From contig JAGWIS010000003.1 of NCBI GenBank assembly GCA_028866135.1, positions 1 through 43,654 of the forward strand: 43,654 bases of DNA, in the 5' to 3' direction. This DNA comes from Patescibacteria group bacterium. GTDB taxonomy: Bacteria; Patescibacteriota; Minisyncoccia; Phycocordibacterales; Phycocordibacteraceae. Below, one piece after another: positions 35,603 to 43,654 of the stretch. The position numbers and the translations under genes were made by a program. The notes beneath the pieces are model-generated. The model was not told the DNA's origin. It saw only the letters and a program-made list of their open reading frames with translations, and did not search any database. The first letter of the stretch is position 1. Every line of letters starts with the position of its first letter.

Positions 35603-36145
35603 ATGGTCACGAAAAGGCTAGTCAGCGTTTTGGCCTGCGGCCTTTTCGCCGCAGTCTTGGGTGGGTGTGCCGGGTCCTATTGGGGGTCCTATGTGCCGGA
35701 CCCAAAGTTTCCTAAGCTGGCCCTTGCACCAGACGATGAACAACAGGGGGCAGCCCAGGAGGCGACAGAAAAGCCGGACTGTGTCCTCGTCGGCGGCAGC
35801 AAGTACTGCAAGGAAAGAGTGGTGCCGTCAGTGCGAAGGGGCACGGACAGATGGGCGAAGAAGTATTACTGCGCCGAGCCACACACTTGGGTAAAGGTCT
35901 CGGAGGAAGTCTCGATTTGTGCTCCGACGGGGTCAGGGAAAAGGTTTGTTCCCTCGAACACCACCGTCATCCAGTCGCCTTGTTTGATGAGCTGGTGGGG
36001 ATGCGGCGGGTGGGGCTTGGGAGCCTCTTATGGAGTGCCCTACTCGGTTCAACAGACGCCGCAAACTCAACAGACGGAGTTAGAAGAGCTTAAGAATCTG
36101 CGACTGCAGAATCAGAAACTGATGGAACTGTTGCAGAAGAAGTAG
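35603..36145 (+). CDS. small lipoprotein, Cys-rich middle, coiled C-terminus
   Basis: MVTKRLVSVLACGLFAAVLGGCAG lipobox; C-term TELEELKNLRLQNQKLMELLQKK. Confidence 0.7.
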   Translation: MVTKRLVSVLACGLFAAVLGGCAGSYWGSYVPDPKFPKLALAPDDEQQGAAQEATEKPDCVLVGGSKYCKERVVPSVRRGTDRWAKKYYCAEPHTWVKVSEEVSICAPTGSGKRFVPSNTTVIQSPCLMSWWGCGGWGLGASYGVPYSVQQTPQTQQTELEELKNLRLQNQKLMELLQKK

Positions 36146-36156
36146 CCCCTGTTTTA

Positions 36157-36186
36157 TGCGCCCGTTTCCGGAAGGGAACGGGCGCA
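36157..36186 (+). terminator. intrinsic terminator after the lipoprotein gene
   Basis: TGCGCCCGTT-TCC-GGAA-GGG-AACGGGCGCA then CTTTCTTTTA; GGAA is a GNRA-type tetraloop. Confidence 0.75.
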
Positions 36187-36214
36187 CTTTCTTTTATAGC
36201 GGTACAATTGGCTT

Positions 36215-36670
36215 GTGGCTGAGAAAACAGTTAAAACGCTTGCAGAGTTCGAGAGCGAGGCGGCGCGGTTCGCGCTCTCGCTTGCACCGATTGACCGAGC
36301 GACCCTCGTTATGCTTTCAGGAGAGCTTGGAGCAGGGAAGACTGCGTTTACCAAAGCAGCCGCTCGTACACTTGGAGTGGAGGAGACGGTAAACAGTCCG
36401 ACGTTCGTTCTCGAGAAAATCTATTTGCTGCCGCGCAAAGAGGGACATCCGATGTCCGACTTTGCGCGGCTTGTGCATATCGACGCGTACCGACTCGAAA
36501 AGGGAAGCGATCTCGCTCCGCTCGGTTTCGACGAGCTCATGAAGGATTCCGGAAACCTCATTTTGCTCGAGTGGCCGGAGAAAGTGGCCGACGCCCTCCC
36601 GACTCCCTCTGTGCGCATTTCCATAACAACTCTTCCGGACGATTCGCGCACCATCTCCTATGCCCCGTAG
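36215..36670 (+). CDS. tsaE: tRNA threonylcarbamoyladenosine biosynthesis ATPase TsaE
   Basis: LSGELGAGKTAFTKAAARTLGVEETVNSPTFVLEKIY, HIDAYRLE; GTG start. Confidence 0.92.
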   Translation: MAEKTVKTLAEFESEAARFALSLAPIDRATLVMLSGELGAGKTAFTKAAARTLGVEETVNSPTFVLEKIYLLPRKEGHPMSDFARLVHIDAYRLEKGSDLAPLGFDELMKDSGNLILLEWPEKVADALPTPSVRISITTLPDDSRTISYAP

Positions 36671-36692
36671 TAGAATTTCGGCTTGACAGGGT

Positions 36693-39077
36693 ATGGCTAA
36701 AAAGACATCCGTAAAAAAACGCATCGTGCTCTTGGATTCTCATGCGATCATCCATCGCGCGTATCACGCGCTCCCGGAGTTCACCGGCCCCTCCGGCGCG
36801 CCCACGGGTGCTTTGTACGGGCTCGTTGCGATGCTCCTTAAGATAATTACCGACCTGAAGCCCGACTATCTCGCGGCGTGCTTCGACCTGCCGAAGCCGA
36901 CCATCCGCCACGAAGCCTATGAGCACTACAAAGCGACGCGCGTGAAAACTGACGACGCACTTGCGCTCCAATTGAATGAATCGCGTAAGGTATTCGAAGC
37001 ATTCTCGATTCCGCTCTACGAGCGAGAGGGATTTGAAGCGGACGATCTCCTCGGCACCATCGCGCACGAACTGCGGGAAGAAGGCGTCGACGTCATCATC
37101 GCCTCGGGCGACATGGACGCGCTTCAGCTCGTCGACGACAAACGCGTCCGGGTTTACACGCTCAAGAAAGGCATCAATGACACGATTTTGTATGACGAGA
37201 AGGCAGTCATCGAGCGCTATGGCTTCAAGCCGGAACTCATCCCCGACTGGAAAGGGCTTCGCGGCGACCCCTCTGACAACATCAAGGGCGTTCCCGGCAT
37301 CGGCGAAAAGACGGCAACGGAGCTCGTGAAAGGTTTCGGCACCATCGAGAAGATGTATGCGGCCCTGAAGAAGGGTGATGCCGCATTTCTAAAAAAAGGA
37401 GTGAAGGCCCGCATGATCGGGCTCCTTCGTGAGCACGAAGAAGATGCGCGTTTCTCGAAATCCCTTGCGACGATACGGACCGATGCGCCCATCGCCTTCA
37501 CGCTGCCTGCGGGTGCGTGGCGTGAGACGGTGGATTTACAAAAAATTCTCGCGATGTGCGAGGGATTCGGTTTCCGTTCGCTTCGAGAACGGGCGAAGAA
37601 GATTCTCGCAAACGGCGACGAGGCAGAAACAGAAAACCCTTTGTTTGTTGCACCCGCTCCTGAAGAAGTAGACCCAACGAAGCTTGCAGAAGCGCAGGCG
37701 ATGCTCTGGCTCATTTCTTCGGAGTTCACAAACCCCTCGCTCGACGACATACTCGCATTCACCAAAGAACGAGTGTTCGCCGCTGCATACGCGAAGCTTG
37801 AGGGTCAGCTCGCCGCTTCGGGCCGGGTGCAAGAGGTGTACGAGCATATCGAAAAGCCGCTCATACCGGTCGTGCGCAGGATGGAGGAGCGCGGCGTGCG
37901 CATTGATCCGGACGTGCTCGATTCTCTCGCGGAGAAATACCGCTCCGAACTCAAGCAGATCGAGAAGCGCATCTATAAGGCGGCCGGGCGCGAATTCAAT
38001 GTGAGCTCCCCGAAACAGCTCGGCGAAGTTCTTTTCGATGAGCTGAAGATTGTTCCGGAGAAGCAGAAGAAGACGGCGGGCGGTCAGCGTTCAACCCGCG
38101 AGAGCGAGCTCGAAAAGATTCGCGACGAGCATCCGATCGTGGCCGACATCCTCGACTACCGCGAATTGAAAAAACTCCTTTCGACCTACATCGAAAACCT
38201 GCCGCCACTACTTGATGACGACCACCGTCTTCATGCGCAGTTCCTCCAGACCGGGACGACGACGGGCCGCATGGCGAGCCAGAATCCGAATTTGCAGAAC
38301 ATCCCGCTCCACTCTGAGCGCGGGCGCGCGATACGCCACGCTTTCGTCGCATCAAAAGGTTTCAAGCTCGTGGCACTCGATTATTCTCAGATAGAACTGC
38401 GGCTCGCGGCGATCCTTTCGGGAGACGAAAAACTCTGCAAGATATTCAAGAGCGGACGGGACGTGCACCGGGAGGTCGCGGCGCAGGTATTTCATGTTGC
38501 GCCCGAGGCGGTCGATCTTGAGATGCGCCGGAGGGCGAAGGTCATCAATTTCGGCATCCTCTACGGCATGGGGGTGAACGCGCTTCGTGCCCAGCTCGAC
38601 TCGACGACCGCGGAAGCGCATCAGTACCTCGAGGAGTATTTCGCGACGTTCAAAACCCTTTCCGAATACCTCGAGCGCACGAAAGGATTTGCGAGAAAGC
38701 ACGGCTACACCGAGACGTTGTTTGGCCGCCGCCGGCAGTTTCCGGAAATGAAATCCTCATTGCCTTACGTGCGGGCTCAAGCGGAGCGCATGGCCATTAA
38801 TGCGCCTCTCCAGGGAACGCAGGCCGACATCATCAAGCTCGCAATGGTGCGTGTCGACGAGATGCTCAAAAAGGAAGGCGCGCTTGACGACGCCTATCTG
38901 CTGCTTCAGGTGCACGACGAGTTGGTGTACGAGATCCGTGCTGAACGGGTCGCGACACTCGCTGCCAAAATAAAAGAACTCATGGAGTCGGTGTTGCCGC
39001 AAAAGGAGACCCGCGGCGTGCCGGTCGAAACGGTGATGAAGTCCGGAGATGATTGGGGCGCGATGCGCGCCATTTAA
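36693..39077 (+). CDS. polA: DNA polymerase I (5' nuclease plus polymerase; 3'-5' exonuclease region reduced)
   Basis: LLDSHAIIHRAYHALPEF, DWKGLRGDPSDNIKGVPGIGEKTA, TTGRMASQNPNLQNIPLHSERGRAIRHAF, ALDYSQIELRLAAILSGD, KVINFGILYGMG, LLQVHDELVYE. Confidence 0.95.
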   Translation: MAKKTSVKKRIVLLDSHAIIHRAYHALPEFTGPSGAPTGALYGLVAMLLKIITDLKPDYLAACFDLPKPTIRHEAYEHYKATRVKTDDALALQLNESRKVFEAFSIPLYEREGFEADDLLGTIAHELREEGVDVIIASGDMDALQLVDDKRVRVYTLKKGINDTILYDEKAVIERYGFKPELIPDWKGLRGDPSDNIKGVPGIGEKTATELVKGFGTIEKMYAALKKGDAAFLKKGVKARMIGLLREHEEDARFSKSLATIRTDAPIAFTLPAGAWRETVDLQKILAMCEGFGFRSLRERAKKILANGDEAETENPLFVAPAPEEVDPTKLAEAQAMLWLISSEFTNPSLDDILAFTKERVFAAAYAKLEGQLAASGRVQEVYEHIEKPLIPVVRRMEERGVRIDPDVLDSLAEKYRSELKQIEKRIYKAAGREFNVSSPKQLGEVLFDELKIVPEKQKKTAGGQRSTRESELEKIRDEHPIVADILDYRELKKLLSTYIENLPPLLDDDHRLHAQFLQTGTTTGRMASQNPNLQNIPLHSERGRAIRHAFVASKGFKLVALDYSQIELRLAAILSGDEKLCKIFKSGRDVHREVAAQVFHVAPEAVDLEMRRRAKVINFGILYGMGVNALRAQLDSTTAEAHQYLEEYFATFKTLSEYLERTKGFARKHGYTETLFGRRRQFPEMKSSLPYVRAQAERMAINAPLQGTQADIIKLAMVRVDEMLKKEGALDDAYLLLQVHDELVYEIRAERVATLAAKIKELMESVLPQKETRGVPVETVMKSGDDWGAMRAI

Positions 39078-39079
39078 AC

Positions 39080-39805
39080 ATGCTGTACCTTTTCTACGGC
39101 TCGGACGTGGAGAAAGCTCGGACGAAAGCGTTCGAGTGGGTCGCGAAGGCGCGGACGAAAGAGCCGAGTCTCGCATACGCGCGGCTTGCGCGCGAGGAAC
39201 TGACTCCCGCCGCGCTCGAAGACGCCGCGCTCTCGAGCGGACTTTTCGTGAAGCGTCTTTTGATACTCATCGACGATCCTTTTCCCTCCGCGCGCGCCGC
39301 CGATGAAGAGGGGGAAGAGGAAGCAAGCGCAGGCATACTTGAAGACCATATTGATGCGCTCGCTGCATCTGACAATGCCATCGTCATTCTCGCCCCCAAG
39401 CTTTCTGCAGCGAAAGCAAAAAAGATCGCCGCAAAAGCAAAAGTCGAATACGCGTACGACAAGCCCGCCGCAAGAGAAGAGCGGGGTTTTAACGGCAATC
39501 TCGTGAATGCGCTCGCCGCGCGTCAGCGGGAAAAGCTCTGGCTCGAGATCAATCGCGCGCTTCGCGCGGGCGATGCTCCCGAAATGCTCCACGGCCTCCT
39601 CCACTGGAAAGCGCGCGATCTGATGGAAAAGGCTAAAGCCTCCGGAGGCGGCTCGCCCGACGTTTCCACGTCTAGGGGCGCCCGCGCGTGGGCTCCGAAA
39701 GAAGCACGCGCCCTCTCGCTCGCGCTCATTGCTCTTCTCCAGGAATCCCGGCGCGGCGGGCTCGACCTTGATATCGCGCTTGAGGAATTCGCACTTTCTA
39801 TATAA
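39080..39805 (+). CDS. DNA polymerase III delta subunit-like
   Basis: MLYLFYGSDVEKARTKAFEWV, AALSSGLFVKRLLILID, LHWKARDLMEKAK; weak but HolA-like pattern. Confidence 0.6.
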   Translation: MLYLFYGSDVEKARTKAFEWVAKARTKEPSLAYARLAREELTPAALEDAALSSGLFVKRLLILIDDPFPSARAADEEGEEEASAGILEDHIDALAASDNAIVILAPKLSAAKAKKIAAKAKVEYAYDKPAAREERGFNGNLVNALAARQREKLWLEINRALRAGDAPEMLHGLLHWKARDLMEKAKASGGGSPDVSTSRGARAWAPKEARALSLALIALLQESRRGGLDLDIALEEFALSI

Positions 39806-39825
39806 TAGGTAGATACTATAATCCC

Positions 39826-40161
39826 ATGCAATTTGCAGATTTTCAGAAGTTTATAAACGAGCAAGACAATCTTCTTCGCCAAGCAATTCACACAGGCCTT
39901 TCTGAGAAAGAGATTGCTCTGACTCGCACAGTGAAATTGGGCGAAGAATTCGGTGAATTATGTGATGAGGTCCTTGCATCATTTGGTAATCAGCGGACAG
40001 GAAAGATGGAAAAAAAGGACGCAGATGGTCTTGCCGATGAATTTGCCGACGTAACCATCGTGACGTTCCTTCTCGCGAAGTCAATGAATATCGACATCAT
40101 GAATGCACTCGCTCGCAAGATCGAGAAAATAAAAACGAAGCACAATCAGCAACTGAACTAA
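39826..40161 (+). CDS. MazG-like nucleotide pyrophosphohydrolase
   Basis: KLGEEFGELCDEVLASFGN...DEFADVTIVTFLLAKSMNIDIMNALARKIEKIK. Confidence 0.8.
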   Translation: MQFADFQKFINEQDNLLRQAIHTGLSEKEIALTRTVKLGEEFGELCDEVLASFGNQRTGKMEKKDADGLADEFADVTIVTFLLAKSMNIDIMNALARKIEKIKTKHNQQLN

Positions 40162-40168
40162 TGTTTTG

Positions 40169-40241
40169 TGCGCCCGGATGGGATCGAACCATCGACCAAC
40201 GGATTAAAAGTCCGCTGCTCTACCAACTGAGCTACGGGCGC
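40169..40241 (-). tRNA. tRNA-Lys (anticodon TTT), CCA not encoded
   Basis: Minus strand GCGCCCGTAGCTCAGTTGGTAGAGCAGCGGACTTTTAATCCGTTGGTCGATGGTTCGATCCCATCCGGGCGCA; full cloverleaf. Confidence 0.96.
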
Positions 40242-40376
40242 GAAGTGAGGAAGAAAGAATGAGCGTCTTCACTCATTCTTTCTCTCCGAACGAGCGCTCG
40301 TATCGAGTCTGCGAAGATACGGGCGCGAATCGGCTTCTCCTCATTTCAGTAATCTACTCTTTTTAACGTCTTTTTC

Positions 40377-41333
40377 CTAGTAGTTGAACGCATCGACCGT
40401 TTTCCCGTTCACGTCGATAAGCTTCACGATTTCATGCTGCGCCCGCCACATCGCCGTCGTGCGGCCGAGATAGATGCGCCACGTGGTGCCGTTGAAATCG
40501 GGGTCGTTCCTGTGCGCATCGACACACCCATTGTAATTGAGATACTTGATGAGAAAGCTCTGGCATGCGCCCGAAACGCTTATCGGAGGCGAGAGCGCTA
40601 CTTGGCAGCGCGACAGACTTTTCACGTAGTCGACGCAGGCGGAATCGCGGATGTAGCTGTCGCCGTAAAACGAGGCGAGCTCGTCAGACGGAGCCGGGCA
40701 GTTCTGAGGCAAAGCGGGAGAAAATTTCTGGAAGTTGCCGAAATAGCCGATGCACTTATTTTCGCGGAAAGAAGCTCCGATGGGGGATTGCCCGGAAATG
40801 ACGAGAGCGTTCTCTCCCGGAGAAAGCACGATATCCGCCGCCGCATTTATGATGCCTGAAGCGGGAACGTCGGTTCCTTTCGGGATGATTGTCGAGTTTC
40901 CGCTCGCGTCGCTTTGAAGCGTCCACTCCGAAAGGTCGACCGGCACGCCGGCATTCTGCGATACGGAAATTTCTACATACTCATTTCCCGGATCAGAGGA
41001 CCCAGCTCCCGAGATGTAGTGATTCATCCACACGAGGGAGCGGAAGGGCGACGGGATTCCGAAGACGCCTCCTCCGCCAAGCGTCGGTAGCGTTGTTTGG
41101 CTCCCGCTCGTCGCACCGCCGCTTGAGGAGCCCGGCAGGGACACGTTTGAGCCGCCGATGATGAAGGGCGATCGGGGAAGCGAGAGGTAGGTGCCGCCGC
41201 CGAGCGCACCTGGCTCGGCGAGCCGCGGGCCGGTAAATGCGATGGGGTGGAGCGGGCCTCCGGTCGCAGCCCATATGAGGAATATGAAGATGAAAATGCC
41301 TATGAAAAACCACGCATCATGCATGTCGCTCAT
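40377..41333 (-). CDS. membrane-anchored lamin-tail-domain-like (LTD) protein
   Basis: N-terminal TM; GNEYVEISVSQNAGVPVDLSEWTLQSDASGNSTIIPKGTDVP...LSPGENALVISGQSP...VKLIDVNGKTVDAFNY. Confidence 0.65.
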   Translation of the reverse strand: MSDMHDAWFFIGIFIFIFLIWAATGGPLHPIAFTGPRLAEPGALGGGTYLSLPRSPFIIGGSNVSLPGSSSGGATSGSQTTLPTLGGGGVFGIPSPFRSLVWMNHYISGAGSSDPGNEYVEISVSQNAGVPVDLSEWTLQSDASGNSTIIPKGTDVPASGIINAAADIVLSPGENALVISGQSPIGASFRENKCIGYFGNFQKFSPALPQNCPAPSDELASFYGDSYIRDSACVDYVKSLSRCQVALSPPISVSGACQSFLIKYLNYNGCVDAHRNDPDFNGTTWRIYLGRTTAMWRAQHEIVKLIDVNGKTVDAFNY

Positions 41334-41345
41334 GCGGGTATAGTA

Positions 41346-42623
41346 TCAAAGTTTGCTAAGAAGTCGCTCCAGCTCTTCTCGAGCGACGCGGGCGTCGCTC
41401 CAGGGGTTTTTAGTTCCGCGCGGCCCCATGATGAAGGGATCGGTGCCTTTGCCGGAGATGAGCACTGCGTCGCCGGAGCGCGCTCGAGCAAGCGCGCTCC
41501 GGATTGCTTCCCGCCTATCCATGATGATTTCGGGCGTGCGACGCATGCCACGCGCCACGGCATCGATGATGGCTCGCGGATCTTCGTCATAGGGATCTTC
41601 GTTCGTGAGGATGACTGTCGCACATGCTTCTTCTGCGATTTTGCCCATTTCCGGGCGTTTCCACGCATCGCGACCGCCGCCGGTATTTCCGAGGACGCAG
41701 ATTTTCCGCTGTTTCGGGAATGCGCTGTAGAGCGCCCGAAGCGAGTCGGGCGTGTGCGCATAGTCGACGACGACGAGAAAATCCTGTCCGGCGTCAATAT
41801 GCTCCACGCGCCCGCGCACGGCAGGAAGCGCCGCGAGCGCGGCAGCGGCCGTGGAGAGCGGCACGCCGAGCGCCACGCACGCCTTCACGGCAGCGAGCGC
41901 GTTCATCGCGTTAAACGTGCCGGGAAGCGGAAGAGAGAAATGCATCTCTCCATATTCAAAACTGATGCCGCGTTCGTTGCCCTGCAGATGCTTGAGCTCG
42001 CTCTCTTTAAACCCGATTGCTTTTGTAACGGGAAGAGAAAGGAACGCGCGGCTTTCGGGGACATCTTCATTTGCGACGAGGATTTTCGAGCGTTTCGGCG
42101 AGTGAACGAGGGCGTCCACGATGGCGCGCTTGGCAGCGACGTACTTTTCGAAAGAACCATGCCGCTCGATGTGTTCGCGCTGGATATTCGTGACGACGAG
42201 CGCATCAAGCTCGAGAAACTGATGCCGGTATTGGAGCACGCCTTCGGAGGTCAACTCCACGATGATATGCGTGCAGCCGGCTCGGAGCGCACGATGCATG
42301 AATGCCTGGGTGAACCCGCGCCCTTGCAGGGTCATTTTTTCCAGATTTGGCTCGGAATGATCCTCGATAGCGGAGCGGATCGTTGAAAGGAGCGCGGTCG
42401 TATATCCCTCGCCGCGCAGAATCGAGAACACCATTTCCGCAACCGTCGATTTTCCTTTAGTGCCGGTGATGCCGATCACGACCAGCTTCCTAGCAGGGAA
42501 TCCATACCAGAGCGCCATGAAAAAACCGAGGAAGCGGTGATACGCTGGAAGGAGTGGCCGCACGAGTGAGCGCGGCACGATTTTTTTCAAGACACGGACG
42601 ATACGGTCGACGATCTCGTACAT
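41346..42623 (-). CDS. Mur ligase (MurE-like) lacking the canonical N-terminal domain
   Basis: VIGITGTKGKSTVAEMV, VVTNIQREHIERHGSFEKYVAAK, VVDYAHTPDSLRALY, TNEDPYDEDPRAIIDAVARGM. Confidence 0.82.
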   Translation of the reverse strand: MYEIVDRIVRVLKKIVPRSLVRPLLPAYHRFLGFFMALWYGFPARKLVVIGITGTKGKSTVAEMVFSILRGEGYTTALLSTIRSAIEDHSEPNLEKMTLQGRGFTQAFMHRALRAGCTHIIVELTSEGVLQYRHQFLELDALVVTNIQREHIERHGSFEKYVAAKRAIVDALVHSPKRSKILVANEDVPESRAFLSLPVTKAIGFKESELKHLQGNERGISFEYGEMHFSLPLPGTFNAMNALAAVKACVALGVPLSTAAAALAALPAVRGRVEHIDAGQDFLVVVDYAHTPDSLRALYSAFPKQRKICVLGNTGGGRDAWKRPEMGKIAEEACATVILTNEDPYDEDPRAIIDAVARGMRRTPEIIMDRREAIRSALARARSGDAVLISGKGTDPFIMGPRGTKNPWSDARVAREELERLLSKL

Positions 42624-42626
42624 GAC

Positions 42627-43172
42627 TTAGTTGCCCGAGGAAAGTGCCGCCTTGAGGCGCTGATCTTTGCCGACGATATGTTCAGGCACCGCCTGAAGCG
42701 CTTTGCGCGCCTCGCGCTCGGTGTAGCCGAGCGCGACGAGCGTATCGAATACTTCGCCATCGGCGTTGTCGTGCGAGCGCGGTCCGATTTTATCGGCGAG
42801 CTCGACGAGCATCTTCTCGGCGCTTTTCTTGCCGAGACCGACGACTTTCGTGAGATACGCGAGATCGCGTTTGCTGATGGCGCCTTCGAGCGCTTCGCGC
42901 GTCGAGCGGCGCAGTACGGAGAGGGCAGTTTTAGGGCCGACGCCGGGGATGGACATCATGAGTTCGAAGAAGTCGCGGTCGGCGGCATCGGGGAAGCCAT
43001 AGAGTTCCATGCCGTCCTGTTTTATCGCAAGATAGGTTGCGAGATTTGCTTCGCTTCCCACCGAGAGCGCAGAGGGCGCACTCATGCGCACCTCGACGCC
43101 GAAGCCCGCCACTTCGATGACGGCGCTTACCGGCCCCGTCGAAAGCACCTTGCCGCGAATCTGCCGGATCAT
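42627..43172 (-). CDS. ruvA: Holliday junction branch migration protein RuvA
   Basis: MIRQIRGKVLSTGPVSAVIEVAGFGVEVRMS, IPGVGPKTALSVL, GLGKKSAEKMLVEL; alternative start 43181. Confidence 0.93.
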   Translation of the reverse strand: MIRQIRGKVLSTGPVSAVIEVAGFGVEVRMSAPSALSVGSEANLATYLAIKQDGMELYGFPDAADRDFFELMMSIPGVGPKTALSVLRRSTREALEGAISKRDLAYLTKVVGLGKKSAEKMLVELADKIGPRSHDNADGEVFDTLVALGYTEREARKALQAVPEHIVGKDQRLKAALSSGN

Positions 43173-43232
43173 GCCGCTCATCGTACTACCATTTGCCAGA
43201 GAACGGGAGATAGCGTATATATGAGGACACAT

Positions 43233-43499
43233 ATGGCTATTACCAGTTCCGCAAAGAAGGCGATCCGAGCTTCGGCAAAGAAGCATGTCTTCAACCTGCG
43301 CCGCGCGTATGCGCTTCACGATGCGACGAAGTCGCTCAAGAAAGCGCTTGCCGCCAAAGATGCCGCCGGAGCAGAGAAGCTCCTCCCGGCGGCCTACCAG
43401 GCTATCGACAAGGCAATGAAGCGCGGCGTCATCAAGAGCAACACTGCCGATCGCAAGAAATCCCGTCTCGCTGCTGCGATTAAGCGAGCGAAAGCATAA
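43233..43499 (+). CDS. rpsT: 30S ribosomal protein S20
   Basis: MAITSSAKKAIRASAKKHVFNLRRAYALHDATKSLKKAL...KGVIKSNTADRKKSRLAAAI-type sequence. Confidence 0.92.
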   Translation: MAITSSAKKAIRASAKKHVFNLRRAYALHDATKSLKKALAAKDAAGAEKLLPAAYQAIDKAMKRGVIKSNTADRKKSRLAAAIKRAKA

Positions 43500-43519
43500 G
43501 CCGGAATCAAAAATAAAGA

Positions 43520-43542
43520 ACCCTGGGCTCACGCCACAGGGT
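43520..43542. terminator. bidirectional terminator between rpsT and transposase
   Basis: ACCCTG-GGC-TCAC-GCC-A-CAGGGT; minus strand continues TCTTTATTTTTG. Confidence 0.6.
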
Positions 43543-43549
43543 ATTCTCT

Positions 43550-43654
43550 TCAGTCAAACAGCGAAGCTGTTTGACCCGCATCCAATTCGCCTTGCTTTGC
43601 AATATAACGCTTGATGGTGTCGGTGGTAACTCCAACGGTGGAGACGAAATAGCC
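43550..43654 (-). mobile_element. C-terminus of a probable IS200/IS605-family (Y1) TnpA transposase, cut by window edge
   Basis: In-frame to the edge: GYFVSTVGVTTDTIKRYIAKQGELDAGQTASLFD*; the GYFVSTVG..xxIKRYI pattern resembles TnpA C-termini. Confidence 0.6.

Overview
Gene-dense chromosomal window (about 43.7 kb) that looks like a streamlined Candidate Phyla Radiation / Parcubacteria-type bacterium. This lineage call is inferred from gene content and order; no search was run. Core content: clpP (partial), ppa, nusA, tpiA-pgk, recJ, an RNase HI-like gene, comEC, Fe/Mn-SOD, rpmB, a probable origin region (yidC-rnpA-rpmH <- -> dnaA-dnaN), a class A PBP, ruvA/ruvB/ruvC, yebC, tsaE, polA, a holA-like gene, tRNA-Lys(TTT) and rpsT. 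Appendage and secretion modules: a type IV pilus cluster (pilB, pilC, three pilin-like proteins), a second PilB-like ATPase, and a PrgI/VirB4/VirB2-like type IV secretion cluster. The right edge cuts a probable IS200/IS605-like (Y1) transposase. The most unusual signal is that many of the larger intergenic spacers are spanned by long, locus-specific inverted repeats. The arms often start within a few nt of the upstream stop codon and reach or cover the downstream start codon. One 70-bp palindromic cassette with an outer stem plus two inner hairpins sits in-frame inside recJ. Several arms share a YCCCGTTAGA-like terminus. Other signals: widespread apparent leaderless transcription (TATAnT 6-8 nt before the start codon), bidirectional promoters built on one TATA palindrome, a terminator-like hairpin in the nusA leader, a stand-alone ComEC-type lactamase domain with an erased active site, and a structured segment upstream of ruvB that is either a pseudogene or an ncRNA.
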